Positions 13,276-25,178 of a stretch of DNA of 64,000 nucleotides are shown in pieces (the first letter of the stretch is position 1; every line of letters begins with the position of its first letter). Origin of the DNA: Atrina japonica (Eukaryota > Mollusca > Bivalvia > Pterioida > Pinnidae); contig BROG01000347.1 of assembly GCA_030159075.1 (NCBI GenBank), positions 207,501 through 271,500 on the forward strand, read 5' to 3'. Below the pieces are notes generated by a model that worked only from the letters and a program-made list of their open reading frames with translations, was not told the origin of the DNA and did not search any database. A program made the translations under genes and the position numbers.

Positions 13276-13307
13276 TCTTATGCATACTTGAAGGACATGA
13301 ATTGTTT

Positions 13308-14362
13308 TTTAGCTCACTCACGTGAGCAGTTGTGATCACTCCCCTTCCAGCGTCTGGCGTCCGTTCATAAACTTTTCATATTTTTGACTTCTTCTCTGAA
13401 ACCACTAAAGGCATTTTGATAAAACTTGACTGGAAGCAAATGCTCAAGGTCAGTTACCAAGTTTGTAGTTTTCAGCCAGATTGGCCCAGGGGTGTTTCCA
13501 GGGTGGGGGCAGAATAGGTCCTAAAAGGTACCCCTATTTAAAAATCTTCTTCTCCAGAACCGCTGCATGAATTGAAAAATGGATTATTTCATTTTCATTC
13601 ATTTTTGCATGGTTTCCTCAATTATCTCCCCTTGCGTTCACTTTGATGCATTCATTTAATGTGTTTTACTTGTAATTAGGTGAAGAAATTTTTTTGTGCA
13701 AGAATTTTACAGAAAATTTAATTTTTAGAATTTTTTTTGAATTTTTTAAGACTGCAAAAAAAGAGGAGGTGGTGCAAATGCACCATCCCATCAGCTTTTG
13801 TTTCAAAACTACTGAAGGAATTTTGACGAACTTTGTAGGAAGCAAGTGGTCAAGGTTCTTTACCAATTTTATAGTTTTCAGCCAGATTCGCCCAGGGGTG
13901 GATTCAGGGCAGGACAGAATAGGTTCCAAAAGGTACCCTCTTTAAAAATCTTCTTCTCCAGAACCACTACATGAATTGAAAAAATGGATTGTTTCAGAGT
14001 GATCTACATGGATGTATGATTCAAGTTTATATTTTTCATAAAAATCAAAATGTTAATTTTTTGACGTGTTTTTTTAGGACTCTTCAGACGTCATTTGGTA
14101 CGATTTTCTCAATTATTTGCCCTTGCATTCACAATGATGCATTAAAGTGTTTTACTTGTATATAGTTGAAGAATTTTTTTTTTTGCAAGAATTTTGCAGA
14201 AATTTTATTTCTAGAATTTTTATGAATTTCTTAAAATAGCAATATTTGTTTCTTGGCCAGATCAGCCTATATTTTGTACATGTACATACTCTTCCTGGTC
14301 TTCTCTCTACATTTGTAAATGGTTCTCAGGGGAGTAATTGAAGCCCTTTTGGGCCTCTTTTA
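13308..14362. mobile_element. bivalve-type dispersed element, about 1.05 kb
   Basis: It opens TTTTTAGCTCACTCACGTGA and ends 'GCCCTTTTGGGCCTCTTTT'. Two related halves carry 'CTTCTTCTCCAGAACC', 'TTTTACTTGTA' and 'CAGCCAGATT'. No transposase frame is visible, so it is probably non-autonomous. Confidence 0.7.
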
Positions 14363-15190
14363 TAATGATTTTATTGGTTTTCTTCCAAACACCTCATTGT
14401 TTATGATTTTGTAAGTCCCCTATGGTGAAAAGCTGATAGGAAACTATAGGTTTTGTTGGTATCTTCCTCCAGCTAAGGTATGGTAAAGTTTTGTAGTAGC
14501 TTACCATTCACTTAATGATGGTTTCACAGGAAAAGGATGTGTGTTTGTACCAAATTCTCGATTTATCAGAATGCTTTTTAATTTCATGATTAAGTTCCCA
14601 CATTATAATATCCTATAGGAATCACTGTGTCTGTTCATCTATCCGTCTGTCTGTCAACACTTAAATCATAACAAAAGAACTGGAAGATACCTACATGTAT
14701 ACATTTTGGGATCAAATGTGGAGGTTACATGTACATATTTTAAGTAAAGTTAAAATTACCCTTGGTCATAACTTTTTAAACCATAGGAGATAAAGGTTTC
14801 ATATTTCACATACATACTCCACCACTGAAAATGACACCAGGGTCAGTGACCTTGACTATGACCTTTATACTACATTTCACATACATACTCCACCAATGAA
14901 ACTCTTTAAAATGACACCAGAGTCAATGACCTTGTGACCTTGACTGACCTTTATAATAATTAATAGCTCATTTAAACTTTTGTCCATCTGAGTAGTTCTC
15001 AACATATAGCTTTCATATTTCATAAATAGATGTAGGATAATGATAGGAAGATACCTGTAAATTTTGGGGTCCAAAGAATCAAAGGTCAACAGATATATAT
15101 ATGTATTTTTCATTTTAAAACAGAATCCTGCTTTTCAAAATGATCAATTCTGGGTTTTAACAGACGTTTCCATTAATAAATTTTTAATAA
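14363..15190. other. no gene; repeat-like 'GACCTTGACC' fragments
   Basis: Contains 'CCATAGGAGATAAAGG' and a duplicated 'TTTCACATACATACTCCACCA' near 14805 and 14875. These look like fragments of a dispersed element. No exon is supported. Confidence 0.45.
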
Positions 15191-15192
15191 AT

Positions 15193-15254
<62 letters not shown>

Positions 15255-15282
15255 TAGAGAGACAGACAGAGAGAGAGAGAAT
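15191..15282. repeat. compound (GT)(GA)(CAGA) microsatellite
   Basis: A GT run passes directly into GA, then ACAG tetramers, then GA again. Confidence 0.95.
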
Positions 15283-15728
15283 GTGACACTGGGTTATATG
15301 GTGCTCTTATTAGATTAAGTATGTGGGATTATCCCTTTTGTTCATATTGAAGAGAACCAAATTCTTATTCTAGGGGCCTCAAATTTGACTCCTTACAGAT
15401 ACTTCTATTTGACTTACACACAAATTAGGGATCAAGATTCTGGAAAGGCTTGTGTTTTTATGTCAAGAAACATAAACATCGTAAAAGAAATCAAATCTGC
15501 TTTCTTATTTATAGAGGTAGAAATGTTAGTTGTGTTGTATGCAGAATACCTTAGCTCTGTCACTTTTGCTTTTACATGACAAGTTAATATGAAATGTCAC
15601 AGAGACTAGAAGATGTAACTCATTATCTCAGTAATTTGTGCTACAAATGTTTTCATTAACATCACTAACAGCAGCAGCAGTTAGCAGAGAGATGCAGTAC
15701 CTTATTTGCCATGTTCTGCGTCCCACAG
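15283..15728. other. unique spacer upstream of the candidate initiator
   Basis: No clear exon. A CAGCAG run lies at about 15670. If 15757 is a start codon, part of this stretch would be 5' UTR or promoter; I see no TATA box or initiator to confirm it. Confidence 0.35.
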
Positions 15729-15756
15729 AGATTGTCATCTCAACTTTCTTGTCGCC

Positions 15757-15771
15757 ATGGAAGTAACCAAG
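15757..15771 (+). CDS. weak candidate initiator exon (coding part)
   Basis: An ATG in strong context (GCCATGG) opens five codons, MEVTK, and is followed at once by a GTGTGT donor at 15772. An acceptor-like CAG also ends at 15728. The exon would end in phase 0, which fits both the candidate exon at 22956 and exon 1. No homology supports it: human centlein has a long conserved N-terminal coiled coil that is not seen here. It could be an alternative first exon, part of an internal exon, or chance. Confidence 0.22.
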
Positions 15772-15889
15772 GTGTGTGATGTTTTATGGAATTTGGTGTT
15801 ATAAAAACAGAATTGTGTATTTCTTGGTCAAATTGTATAATCCCTAATGATGTGGATCTGAGAGAGCATCAAGAGTAGCAAATTTGTTA

Positions 15890-16395
15890 AAGAGAAATAG
15901 TTGTGACATTTGGAATATATATAAAAAGGGGAAGAAAGGAAGGGAACAGTTGTGACATTTGGAATATATATAAAAAGGGGAAGAAAGGAAGGGAACAGTC
16001 ATGACATTTTGAGTAGATATAAAAAGGGAGAGAAGGTAAAGGATCAGTTGTGACATTTTGAGTAGATATATATAAAAAGGGGCAAGAGAAATGAACAGTT
16101 GAGAAATTTTGGAATATATATAAAAAAGGAGTAGGGAAGGGAGCAGTTGTGACATTTGGAATAGATATAAAAAGAGACAGAAGGAAAGTGAACAGTTGTG
16201 ACTTTTTGAGTAGATATAAAAAGGGGAAGAAGGGAAGAGAGAAGTTGTAACTTTTGAGTAGATATAAAAAGGGGAAGAAGGGAAGAGAACAGTTGTGACA
16301 TTTTGAGTAGATATAAAAAGGGGAAGAAGGGAAGAGAGCAGTTGTGACTTTTTGAGTAAATATAAAAAGGCGTAGAAGGGAAGAGATGACTGCCA
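15890..16395. repeat. minisatellite of about 48-49 bp, about 10 copies
   Basis: 'TTGTGACATTT' then 'GGAATATATATAAAAAGGGG' and 'AAGAAAGGAAGGGAACAG' repeat about ten times. Each unit holds a TATAAAAAG box-like string, which is incidental to the repeat. Confidence 0.95.
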
Positions 16396-16940
16396 TTTTC
16401 AAACATTCTTTTGGACCACAAGTACCTGTTTCAACTGTTCTGGATCCACATTTTCAAATAGATCTTCCCTATATTAAATTTATCGATTAAAACTACTCAG
16501 TTACACATTAGCTTATAGTGTCAATGTCATAATGTCACAAGAAAAAAAAACACCCAGGTGCTATAAACATTGACAAAGCATGTTTTAATGATTGACATCA
16601 CAAAATCTTGCCCAATCACATGAAAAAATAAAATAAATAAACAGGATTATTATTTTGGCAAAGTAAGGTTAACAATATATAATTCATTGTAATACTTTGT
16701 GAAAATAAAGATAATTCACTTTGGTGAAACAAACTTGTAGAAAACATGATTATACAAAATGTTTATGTTAATGACACCAAAATTTATTTTGGAGACCAGT
16801 CTGTAAGAACATGATATTTGTAGTGAGACCATCTTATACAGAACTTTGTAAACACAAAAAGTAAATGTAGATTTCAAACTTTAGATATTATAGCAAGGTT
16901 GTACCCCAGAGTGTATAACAAGTGATATTTGTCCAAAAGG
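16396..16940. other. no gene recognised
   Basis: AT-rich unique spacer. No splice-compatible open frame was recognised. Confidence 0.5.
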
Positions 16941-17445
16941 GTTGAGGACAACTTGCCCTCCATAAGGACAACTGGCAACCAGTCAAGGTATCTCACCATC
17001 CTAGGTTGATAACTGGCCACCAGTCAAGATATCTCACCATTCTGGTCCACACATTTTGATTCTATTGAAATAAAATATACTTTGTATGATCAAATAATTA
17101 TTTCTACTTTAATTGTCTTATAAACTTATGTATCTTAGATCAAATCATTTTTTATCTGACTTTGCTCTTACTTTGTATATATGCAAAGTTGTCCAAAATT
17201 AGGGCCAGTTGTCTAGTATTTGAGTTGTCCAAAATTAGGGTGTGTTGTCCAAAATTGAGGCCTATTGTTTAGCGTTTGAGTTGTCCAAAATTGGGACCAG
17301 GTGTCAAGCGATCAAATGGTCTAAAATTAGGGTGAGTTGCCCAAAATTTGTGCCAGTTGTCTAGCATTTGAGTTGTCCAAAATTGAAGATAGTTGTTTAG
17401 CATTTGAGTTGTCCAAAAATAGGGCAAGTTGTGGGAAATATGTTC
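16941..17445. repeat. short tandem repeats (GTTGTCCAAAATTAGG type)
   Basis: Two copies of 'CAACCAGTCAAGGTATCTCA' type lie at 16975-17045. About seven copies of a 36-40-bp unit, 'GTTGTCCAAAATTAGGGCCA' then 'GTTGTCTAG', lie at 17190-17440. Confidence 0.88.
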
Positions 17446-19165
17446 AAATTGTCCAGTATTAATTCAGTAATATGTTTCCTTTGTTCACTTGACTTTCATG
17501 TGGCATTTTAATTAGATATTTAATTCTTGCAGATACAACAATGTTCATATTTAAAGTTTGATCAGTATTAAGACTGGTATTGTGCAAAGTTTCTGATAGG
17601 GTACTCACCCCATAAAGCTGTAAAGTTTATACAAGATAACGACACTAGCACCGTCTATTGACAGTTTAAAGTTGCTATCAACATGCTTGATACTAACACA
17701 TGGCGGTCTCCTTGGACCTGACTGATCAATTTCATGTTTGACATCAACATTTCAAAGATAAAATGGACAAAATGTTGGTAAATAGCTTGCAGTTTGAAAA
17801 AAATATCATTTCCCAAATGAATCCTGCAACACTACCAAGGCCTGGTGAAGGCATGTACGTGTAAATTACAAAAATCCAGGAAAAGGACAAATTCAATGAA
17901 AGCTTGTATCACAGTTTAGTGGAAGCTACAGACGTTTGATGTGTTTTTTGCACTGTCAACCCCAATTGACTCAATTTAATGATAATTTGCTCTCATGAGA
18001 AAACATGTGGTCTTTTGTCCTTATATGCTTAGCTTCTGTGGGACATTTTCAAAGAGAAGATTTGCATGTTATGGAAGAGATAATATTTATGTCCTATTTA
18101 TTTGCCAGAATCAAATGTTGATTGAATTAGACACCAAAAAGACAATACAATTAGATTTGATGCCAGCATTTGAATTATAACACAAACTTTTGATGCTCAA
18201 GTTTTTGGGGGTTTTTTTTTGTTTTTTTTTAGGATTTACATATACCAGTATGGAACAAGATAAAATATTTAATATGAATTAGTTTGTCAATAGAAAACGT
18301 GAAAGTATTTGAACTAATGAAAATAATATGAATTCATTGCACTTGGAATAGCCAGAAATAAGTTTAACAAGGTGAATTCCTAATGGTTAATTTCACATTT
18401 TTGATTTATATTTCAAGTTTTCACATTTTGTGCCAAATAAAGTTGATAAAATTGAATATATGTTTCGCCTACAATGCTGATTTGGAAGACGATAAAGAAT
18501 GATCTTAATATAAATTGATAAAAGCATCATAAATATCTTCAGGCTGTTAGCTGTTGTGCCATGTTTCATAAATTTACCAAGAAAAGTTTTACAATTCGTC
18601 ATGTTTTATTTTACATTTTGTGCACAGCAATCATAGAAAATGAAATAAACGACTGAGTCATGTTGTGACTGACAAGAGGGAGAAATTACCAATATCATAT
18701 CAGAATGGTGACATTTCTCAAATCGTGTATGACAAACAGGCTTATGGGAGGCAGAAAAGTCAATTGGCGAGATTAGTTGCGGTGACAAATAAAAATGCAA
18801 CAATGCCAAACAAATATGGCATGATTAATATGCTGTAATTTCTTGCTCAAATGGTAATGTTACTTGTAAATGTGTAATATTCTTCTCGCAAACCAAAAAT
18901 CCATTTTCTGTATCAGGGTTTAACAAATTAATGTTTACATCAGGAATTGTCATAAGAATAATTACCAGTTGGGATGGAGAAAATTAGATGACTTTACTTG
19001 ACTTTTATCAGAACAATCTAGTCTCTGAGATTATTGTGCTGTGATACATTTATATATAAAATACTTGGTAAAATTGAATTTAAGATTAGTTTTTTTTTTT
19101 TTACTTGATATCTTTGTCAAGTTTCTTATCTGGTGACATCCACAGGCAAAGTGCTGTAATTTGAG
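17446..19165. other. no gene recognised
   Basis: 1.7 kb of AT-rich unique sequence. Short frames at 17995 (+), 18393 (-) and 18606 (-) have no homology I recognise and no splice support. Confidence 0.45.
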
Positions 19166-19170
19166 AACTG

Positions 19171-19292
19171 GGCACCATAAAAACTTGAAAAATTTACTTT
19201 TCTGAGAATATTCTCTATTTGGCCTGCTTAGCTAATCAGATTTTAGGATTAGCCAAAATTGAGTAAAATTCTTAAGTTTTATGGTGACAGGC
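19171..19292. mobile_element. foldback/MITE copy 1 (GCACCATAAAACTT family)
   Basis: The left end GGCACCATAAAAACTTG pairs with the right end 'AAGTTTTATGGTGACAGGCC'. 'TGAGAATATTCTC' and 'CTGCTTAGCTAATCAGATTT' lie inside. The same ends occur inverted at 56703-56847. Confidence 0.7.
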
Positions 19293-19483
19293 CTTCAGTT
19301 TGAGTTCCAGTGGAACTCGGACATGAAGTGACCAGAAGTGAGAGACTTAATGTTCAGAGTGTGATGCTTTAAGTACTACCGGTAAGTCACAGAGGTCACA
19401 CTGGAAGATATATAAAGGTCAGACATAAAGTCACCTTTATCTATATGTAAAACTAACATTATCCTTCAAGTTACAGTTCATTT

Positions 19484-21142
19484 TTAGCTCACCTGACTAT
19501 GTCAGGGTGAGCTTTTGCAATCACTTTGCGTCCTGCGTCCGTCCGTCGTCCGTCCGTCCGTCGTTAACTCACTTTCAAAAATCTTCTCCTCTGAAACCAC
19601 TGGGCCAAATTGAACCAAACTTGAACTGAGTCGTCACTAGGGTATTTAGTTTCAAATTTGTTATTTTCTATGTCGCAGGTCAAACAACATGGCCGCTGTT
19701 GCTAAAAATAGAACATAGGGGGGTAAATTGCAGTCCGTCGTTAACTCACTTTCAAAAATCTTTCTCCTCTGAAACCACTGGGCCAAATTGAACCAAACTT
19801 GAACTGAGTCGTCACTAGGGTATTTAGTTTCAAATTTGTTATTTTCTATGTCGCAGGTCAAACAACATGGCCGCTGTTGCTAAAAATAGAACATAGGGGG
19901 TAAATTGCAGTTTTTGGCCAATAACTCAAAAACCATTACAGATATCAAAAATCTGACATAGGGTAAAAGTGATCAGCTTGATGAGATCTACCTGCCATGC
20001 AATTTTGAAGAAAATTGGAAAACTCATCTCGGAGTTATAGCCCTTTTTTTGTAAAATTTTCAAAGTTTTGGCATTTTTAATTTTTTATTTCAAAAAATGT
20101 AGCAGATAGAGGTCAAGAGTAAATTGCAAAAATGTTCAGCATATCAAGATCTACCCACCCTGAAAATTTGAAGACAATCCAAAAACCTGTGTAGGAGTTA
20201 TTGCCCTTTTTTCACAGAATTTTTTCAATTTTTATGTTTTTTCATCTTCTAACTCCAAAACTATGAAAGATAGAGGTCGAATGTAAATTGATAAAAATGT
20301 TTGCCATGATGTGGCGACTTCAAAACCGGTGTTGAAAATTGTTTGTTGACCGCCATTTTCAAAATGGCCGACAAAAAAGACGGGAAAATTCAACATTGTT
20401 TGATTTCAATGAAATTTGGTTTCCAAATAGATATTGATGTTGTGACTTCAAAACCGCCATTTTTAGCTCACCTGGCTTTTGGAATCACTTTGCGTCAACA
20501 AACATGGCCGCTATGGCGAGGCTTAGTTTAACATTGGATCCTATAGGAAAATCATCTTCTCCTCTGAAACCACTGACACAAATTTAACCAAACTTTACAG
20601 GAATGATGTATGCAAGGTCCTTTACAAAGACTGCTCATTTTGTTCTGATCCGTCAAAAATCATGGCCACTAGAACGGGGCTTAGTTTAACATTATATAGC
20701 CAAAAGAAGACTGCTGTGCTGCACACACTGCAAAGTTTTCGCAGAGCACCTTATTCATTCATTCATGAATCCGGTTCCTGACTTGGAAGAAGAACATTGG
20801 ATCCTGTGGGAAAATTACATTTTCATCTTCTCCTCTGAAAACGCTGAAGCAAATATAACCCAAACTTTAGAAGAATGATGTATTGAAGGTCCTTTACAAA
20901 GATTGCTCATTTCGTTCCGATCTGTCAAAACCATGGCCGCCAGGGCTGGGCTTAGTTTATCACTGGACCCTATGGGAAAATCACATTTTCATTTTCTCCT
21001 CTGAAACCACTGAAGCAAATTCAACCAAACTTTACAGGATTTATGTATGGAAGGTCCTTTACAAAAATTGCTCGGTTCGTCTGATCTTCTCAAGCAAATA
21101 ACCAGGTGAGCGATACAGGCTCTTGAGAGCCTCTTGTTTAAT
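19484..21142. mobile_element. bivalve-type dispersed element, about 1.65 kb, with internal duplications
   Basis: It opens TTTTTAGCTCACCTGACTAT, has 'GTCCGTCCGTCGTCCGTCCG', and ends 'GGTGAGCGATACAGG' and 'GAGCCTCTTGTT'. A segment of about 165 bp ('AACTCACTTTCAAAAATC' to 'GGGGTAAATTGCAG') is directly duplicated. A second TTTTTAGCTCACCTG start at 20461 suggests nesting or tandem fusion. No transposase is seen. Confidence 0.75.
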
Positions 21143-21332
21143 ATGTAATTTACAACATATAGGACATTTTATATAGCAGATGCCTAATAAGGGATTTCCC
21201 AGAAAATTTGTTACAGGTTGGGTAAATAACATATACCTACACTGGTAGTTTGAACATCTACACATAGACCACACCTGGTTACATGACATACCAAATTGTG
21301 ATTTACAAGTTAAAAATTTGTAAATTAGATAT

Positions 21333-21339
21333 TTGTGTG

Positions 21340-21380
<41 letters not shown>

Positions 21381-21400
21381 ATGTGCGTGCATGTGTAGAC
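21333..21400. repeat. (GT)n microsatellite
   Basis: An imperfect GT run with GCGT and GCAT interruptions. Confidence 0.95.
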
Positions 21401-22955
21401 TCTTTTGAGCTATAATTTTTGTACCACCCCAACCTCTGTGAAGATACTGTCTGTTAAGATGAGCAGTCCCTCAAAAATGATATAATTAAAAAGATGCTTG
21501 TCTGTGGTTCTGTCAGAAAAGTTACCCAAGGTACATTTATGATGTAGTATTACACTGTGATCATTGTCAATCATATGTGAGAATCTGTCAAATCTGCATA
21601 TAATTCCAGGGCAAGTTCTCGGTAAGCCAATATTAACTATATTTAGCATGATTTGATTTAAAGATCACATGATGTGTGAATTTACCATGACAAGAAATCA
21701 CATGACTTCCTGCACAATATTTATACACTTTGATGTGCTGTCACACACAGATATACATGTATGAACAGAAGCATGTTGGTTAACTTCAAAATATCAGTTT
21801 AATTTTTGCAGTTTGAGTTTAAGATGATATGCTATATGTTAGATTCACATGTGGCACATCACCATGTTATTTACATGTATATCAAAATTAACTCATTGAC
21901 CCCATAAGACTTATTTAAGCCATTGATTTTCAGGAGTTAAAATATGTGCAATATATGTGAACTTTTGTTTATCTGAAATTTTTTTTTTTAAATGATACTT
22001 TTAGTTTGATAAACACTACCTAGAAAGACCCAAGGGCTGATATGAGGTTGAGAGCTGATATGATATGAAATGGTCATATCATAAACTTTGTATCATGTAT
22101 TCAATGGACAAAAAAAAATTATGTTCTTGTTCCAATATTTTGATGTAAGGCTAATGGCTGACCATTCTCGAAACAACACTTTTCTCTGAATGTTTGTGTT
22201 TTTCATATCATTAACAGTCTTTTCTGGGTTTTTTCCATTTACATGTAAATATAAACAACTGTTTTATTTCCTTTCTTCATGAGATAGCCCAGTATCATAA
22301 TCCTGTTTTTGTTTTTGTTTTGTTTTGTTTTTTGTGTGTGTGTGTGCCAGAAATTTCAGTAAGGTCTAGCTGCTGGACGACATTTTAGTGGATAATTTTG
22401 CAAACTACTGCTATAACATTAGCCTTGTTTACCATGGTTATAACTTGAAATATAATAGTATAGCTTTGGTATTTCACATCATCAGCCCTTATGATTAGCC
22501 TTTTCAGATGGCACCACAGTGACCTTGTAGCCTAGATAATGCCATTTGACCTACCTATAGAAATTCAACCTTGGTTATAACTTTTGAAATGTGAAAAAGA
22601 TCTTTGATATTTTACATGTGCAATTCTTATACTCAGCCCTTTCAAATGGTGCCATGACCTAGATAATGATTAATAAGTCATAACAGCCTTGTAAGTTTAG
22701 TACATGTATCTGAGATACAATGCTGTCACTGGGAACTGTAGTGTCTTCTGATAACTCTTGTTTATTTTGTCATCTTGTACATCTGTACATTTTTACCGAG
22801 TGTATTTTTACACAGATTTGTGTTATAAGTATGTAATGTGCAGATTCTCACCTTTTACTCACTGTATAGATGCACCTGTTTAACATTTGACTAATATCAC
22901 CTAAGTTTTTAAACATTTTACAGGCACAGTTGTACTCTTTGTTTTTTTTTTCTAG
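21401..22955. other. no gene recognised
   Basis: AT-rich sequence with a short TG run near 22333 and 'ACCTTGGTTATAACTT' fragments near 22430 and 22570. No exon is supported. Confidence 0.45.
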
Positions 22956-23063
22956 CTACGTTCACAGGGTGTGCCTTTCACCCCACCACGCTTTTCAGGT
23001 GAACCCATCACTTTGGGTCACTTATCGGGTGATTCGTTCACCCCACCTCGTTTTTCCTGGAAG
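22956..23063 (+). CDS. candidate 36-codon exon with duplicated FTPPRFS motif
   Basis: A poly-T tract with CTAG acceptor (to 22955) precedes 108 bases, open in phase 0 and followed by a GTAAAA donor at 23064. The translation holds 'FTPPRFS' twice, separated by 'GEPITLGHLSGDS'. Both ends are phase 0, so it could join exon 1 directly. It is more GC- and CpG-rich than its surroundings. I know no such motif in vertebrate centlein. The two copies might instead be a short non-coding direct repeat, so the call is tentative. Confidence 0.35.
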
Positions 23064-24440
23064 GTAAAATTGGTTCTGCTTCAGTAACTACTATAGGTGG
23101 CGGTATGATGATTGTTACTAAACAAGAAATAAATCATTGCCATAGTATCAATAGGATATCATCTTATATTGTTTCTATTTTGTATAGATGCGAAGATCAG
23201 AATTTTACAACTTAGCGGTATATGTTTAGAATTTATTTGTTATCTACTTTAGAGTTTAAAATTTGACATTTTTCAGTTTAAATTTTTTTTTTTTTTATTT
23301 TTCAATTTCTATTTTATCTAACAAATGCATATTTTATTTTCAACAATGAGCTCCCTCCATCAAATCTACAATAGCATTAGATTTAAAAAACAAAAAAAAA
23401 CTTTGTTGAACTATTCAACTTTAGATTCGGGGGGGTGTTAGGATGTGAAAGAATGAGGGTTGTGGAGGTACTGTTTCTTTGATCATAAAAAATTGCAGAT
23501 ATGGGTAATTCATAAAAAACAGATGCTGTTGATTTCTGATTCAATTTATGTCATATAATATGTAACTGATATGATTCTTAGAAGTTTTTGCAAAAAATAA
23601 AGAAATATCGGTAGATGATTTAGAGTATATGTTGTATGTAGTCATCAGGTTATAAGAACTGTTGTACCGGTATATGTAAGTATGCTAGACTTGTTGTAGT
23701 TGTTATAAACTGTTGTATTTAGTATCTGTTATTTTGTATTATTTCTTGTGGTATTGTTTATTGAATATGCATATTTTATAGTAAAATTTACATATATAAA
23801 CATCCTAGTAATAGGACTCTGTCTTTGACCAGATGAAATATGTAAGAACAGTTTGTTTTGAAATTAACCATATATTTCTGGGATATCACTTTTAAGTAGT
23901 GTCACTATATTGTAATTGTTTGTTGTGTGGTTTTGAGGGTCAAGGTTATTTGTTGCAATCCAGTTCAGCACAATTATGTCTTTATTTTGCATTTTTATTA
24001 ATAATTATGAATTTATGCATATATAATTATGTTAAATGTGTTTATAAATGTTTTATATTTAATGCTTTTATGTTATTACATGTCAAAGTAACATGTTATT
24101 TTTAAGTCATAAGATCAGTGTAAATAACAGGTACATAGCTATGTTGTTTTGTGATCTAAAATGGTGTCATTAGCACTTAGCAACTAATTGTTTTGATGAA
24201 ATAGATATTTTAATTTATGTGTCTTAAGTTTATTGCTGCCATGTGTGCAGAAAGGAAAGATACATAACTAGAAATCACTGTATTATATTTACACAGTATT
24301 TCATGCTGAATGTTTTTTCTTCTTTTTCTTGTAATTTAGTATGATATATAAAACATTAAAATTGTATAATTCTTTTTTTCTATACATTTCTCTTCATCTG
24401 AGGATATAGCTTTGTAATTACAATACAATAATTATTAATT

Positions 24441-24444
<4 letters not shown>
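23064..24444. other. no gene recognised
   Basis: Very AT-rich. It lies between the candidate exon at 22956 and exon 1. The 68-codon frame at 23899 has no homology and no acceptor. Confidence 0.45.

Positions 24445-24520
<76 letters not shown>
24445..24520. repeat. (CT)n microsatellite, about 38 dinucleotides
   Basis: A perfect, uninterrupted TC run, so probably highly variable in length. Confidence 0.98.
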
Positions 24521-24521
<1 letters not shown>

Positions 24522-24800
24522 AAATTGATTCCCATAGTCACTGTGTATGTAGGCCTATATACATACATGAAATGGAACAACTTGTGAGACTTGTGTTGAA
24601 AGTGTTTAATAATTAACAGCAAGTTATGAAATATGTTGAAATGAAATTCAAAACATTTTTTTAGATCATAATTAGAAAATTAGAAAATAACATGGACTAT
24701 TTTGTTATCCGTCATGGCGATACCGTAAGCCGTTGCTATTCACCTTAGCAACATGGACTAAATGTCCCTGCAATGGAAAAATAATTCTATTGCATGTAAA

Positions 24801-24958
24801 TATAAGGTTTGAATTGCAATTGTATTTAAGGTTTTATATCAGAAGTTGGTATAGGAGCATTTTCAACCTAAAGTGCTATCACAATTCATTAAAAATGCTC
24901 TATACCAATTTCCGATATAAAACAATAAACGTAATAAAAATGCAATTCAAACCTTATA
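24801..24958. mobile_element. 158-bp foldback element just upstream of exon 1
   Basis: Perfect 18-bp terminal arms TATAAGGTTTGAATTGCA (24801-24818) and its inverse (24941-24958). The inner arms 'GGTTTTATATC' and 'GGTATAGGAGCATTTT' also pair imperfectly. It ends about 50 bases before the exon 1 acceptor. Confidence 0.8.
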
Positions 24959-25010
24959 TACAGTACATTTGTATATCCTTGTCAACAAAGGTCCTATTGC
25001 TGTATTGTAG

Positions 25011-25092
25011 ATGAAAGGTTATGAAACCAGAGAAAGAAGCCTTGGTGATCTCAACAAAAACACAGTTGAAAGTCTCACCAGTGACAAAGTTG
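25011..25092 (+). CDS. CNTLN: CNTLN exon 1 of those seen (82 nt)
   Basis: The acceptor is TTGTAG and the donor is G|GTATGT, ending in phase 1. It encodes 27 codons beginning MKGYETRERSLGDLNKNTV, which read into the coiled coil of exon 2 as '...SDKV-D-LEQRF'. The first codon is ATG, but the acceptor directly before it suggests an internal exon. The donor sits at the edge of a GT/AT microsatellite. Confidence 0.78.
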
Positions 25093-25107
25093 GTATGTAT
25101 GTGTGTG

Positions 25108-25178
<71 letters not shown>

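Noticed and set aside
15890..16395. Repeated TATAAAAAG strings as promoter TATA boxes
   Set aside because: They recur once per unit in a tandem array and have no start site or gene downstream at promoter distance.
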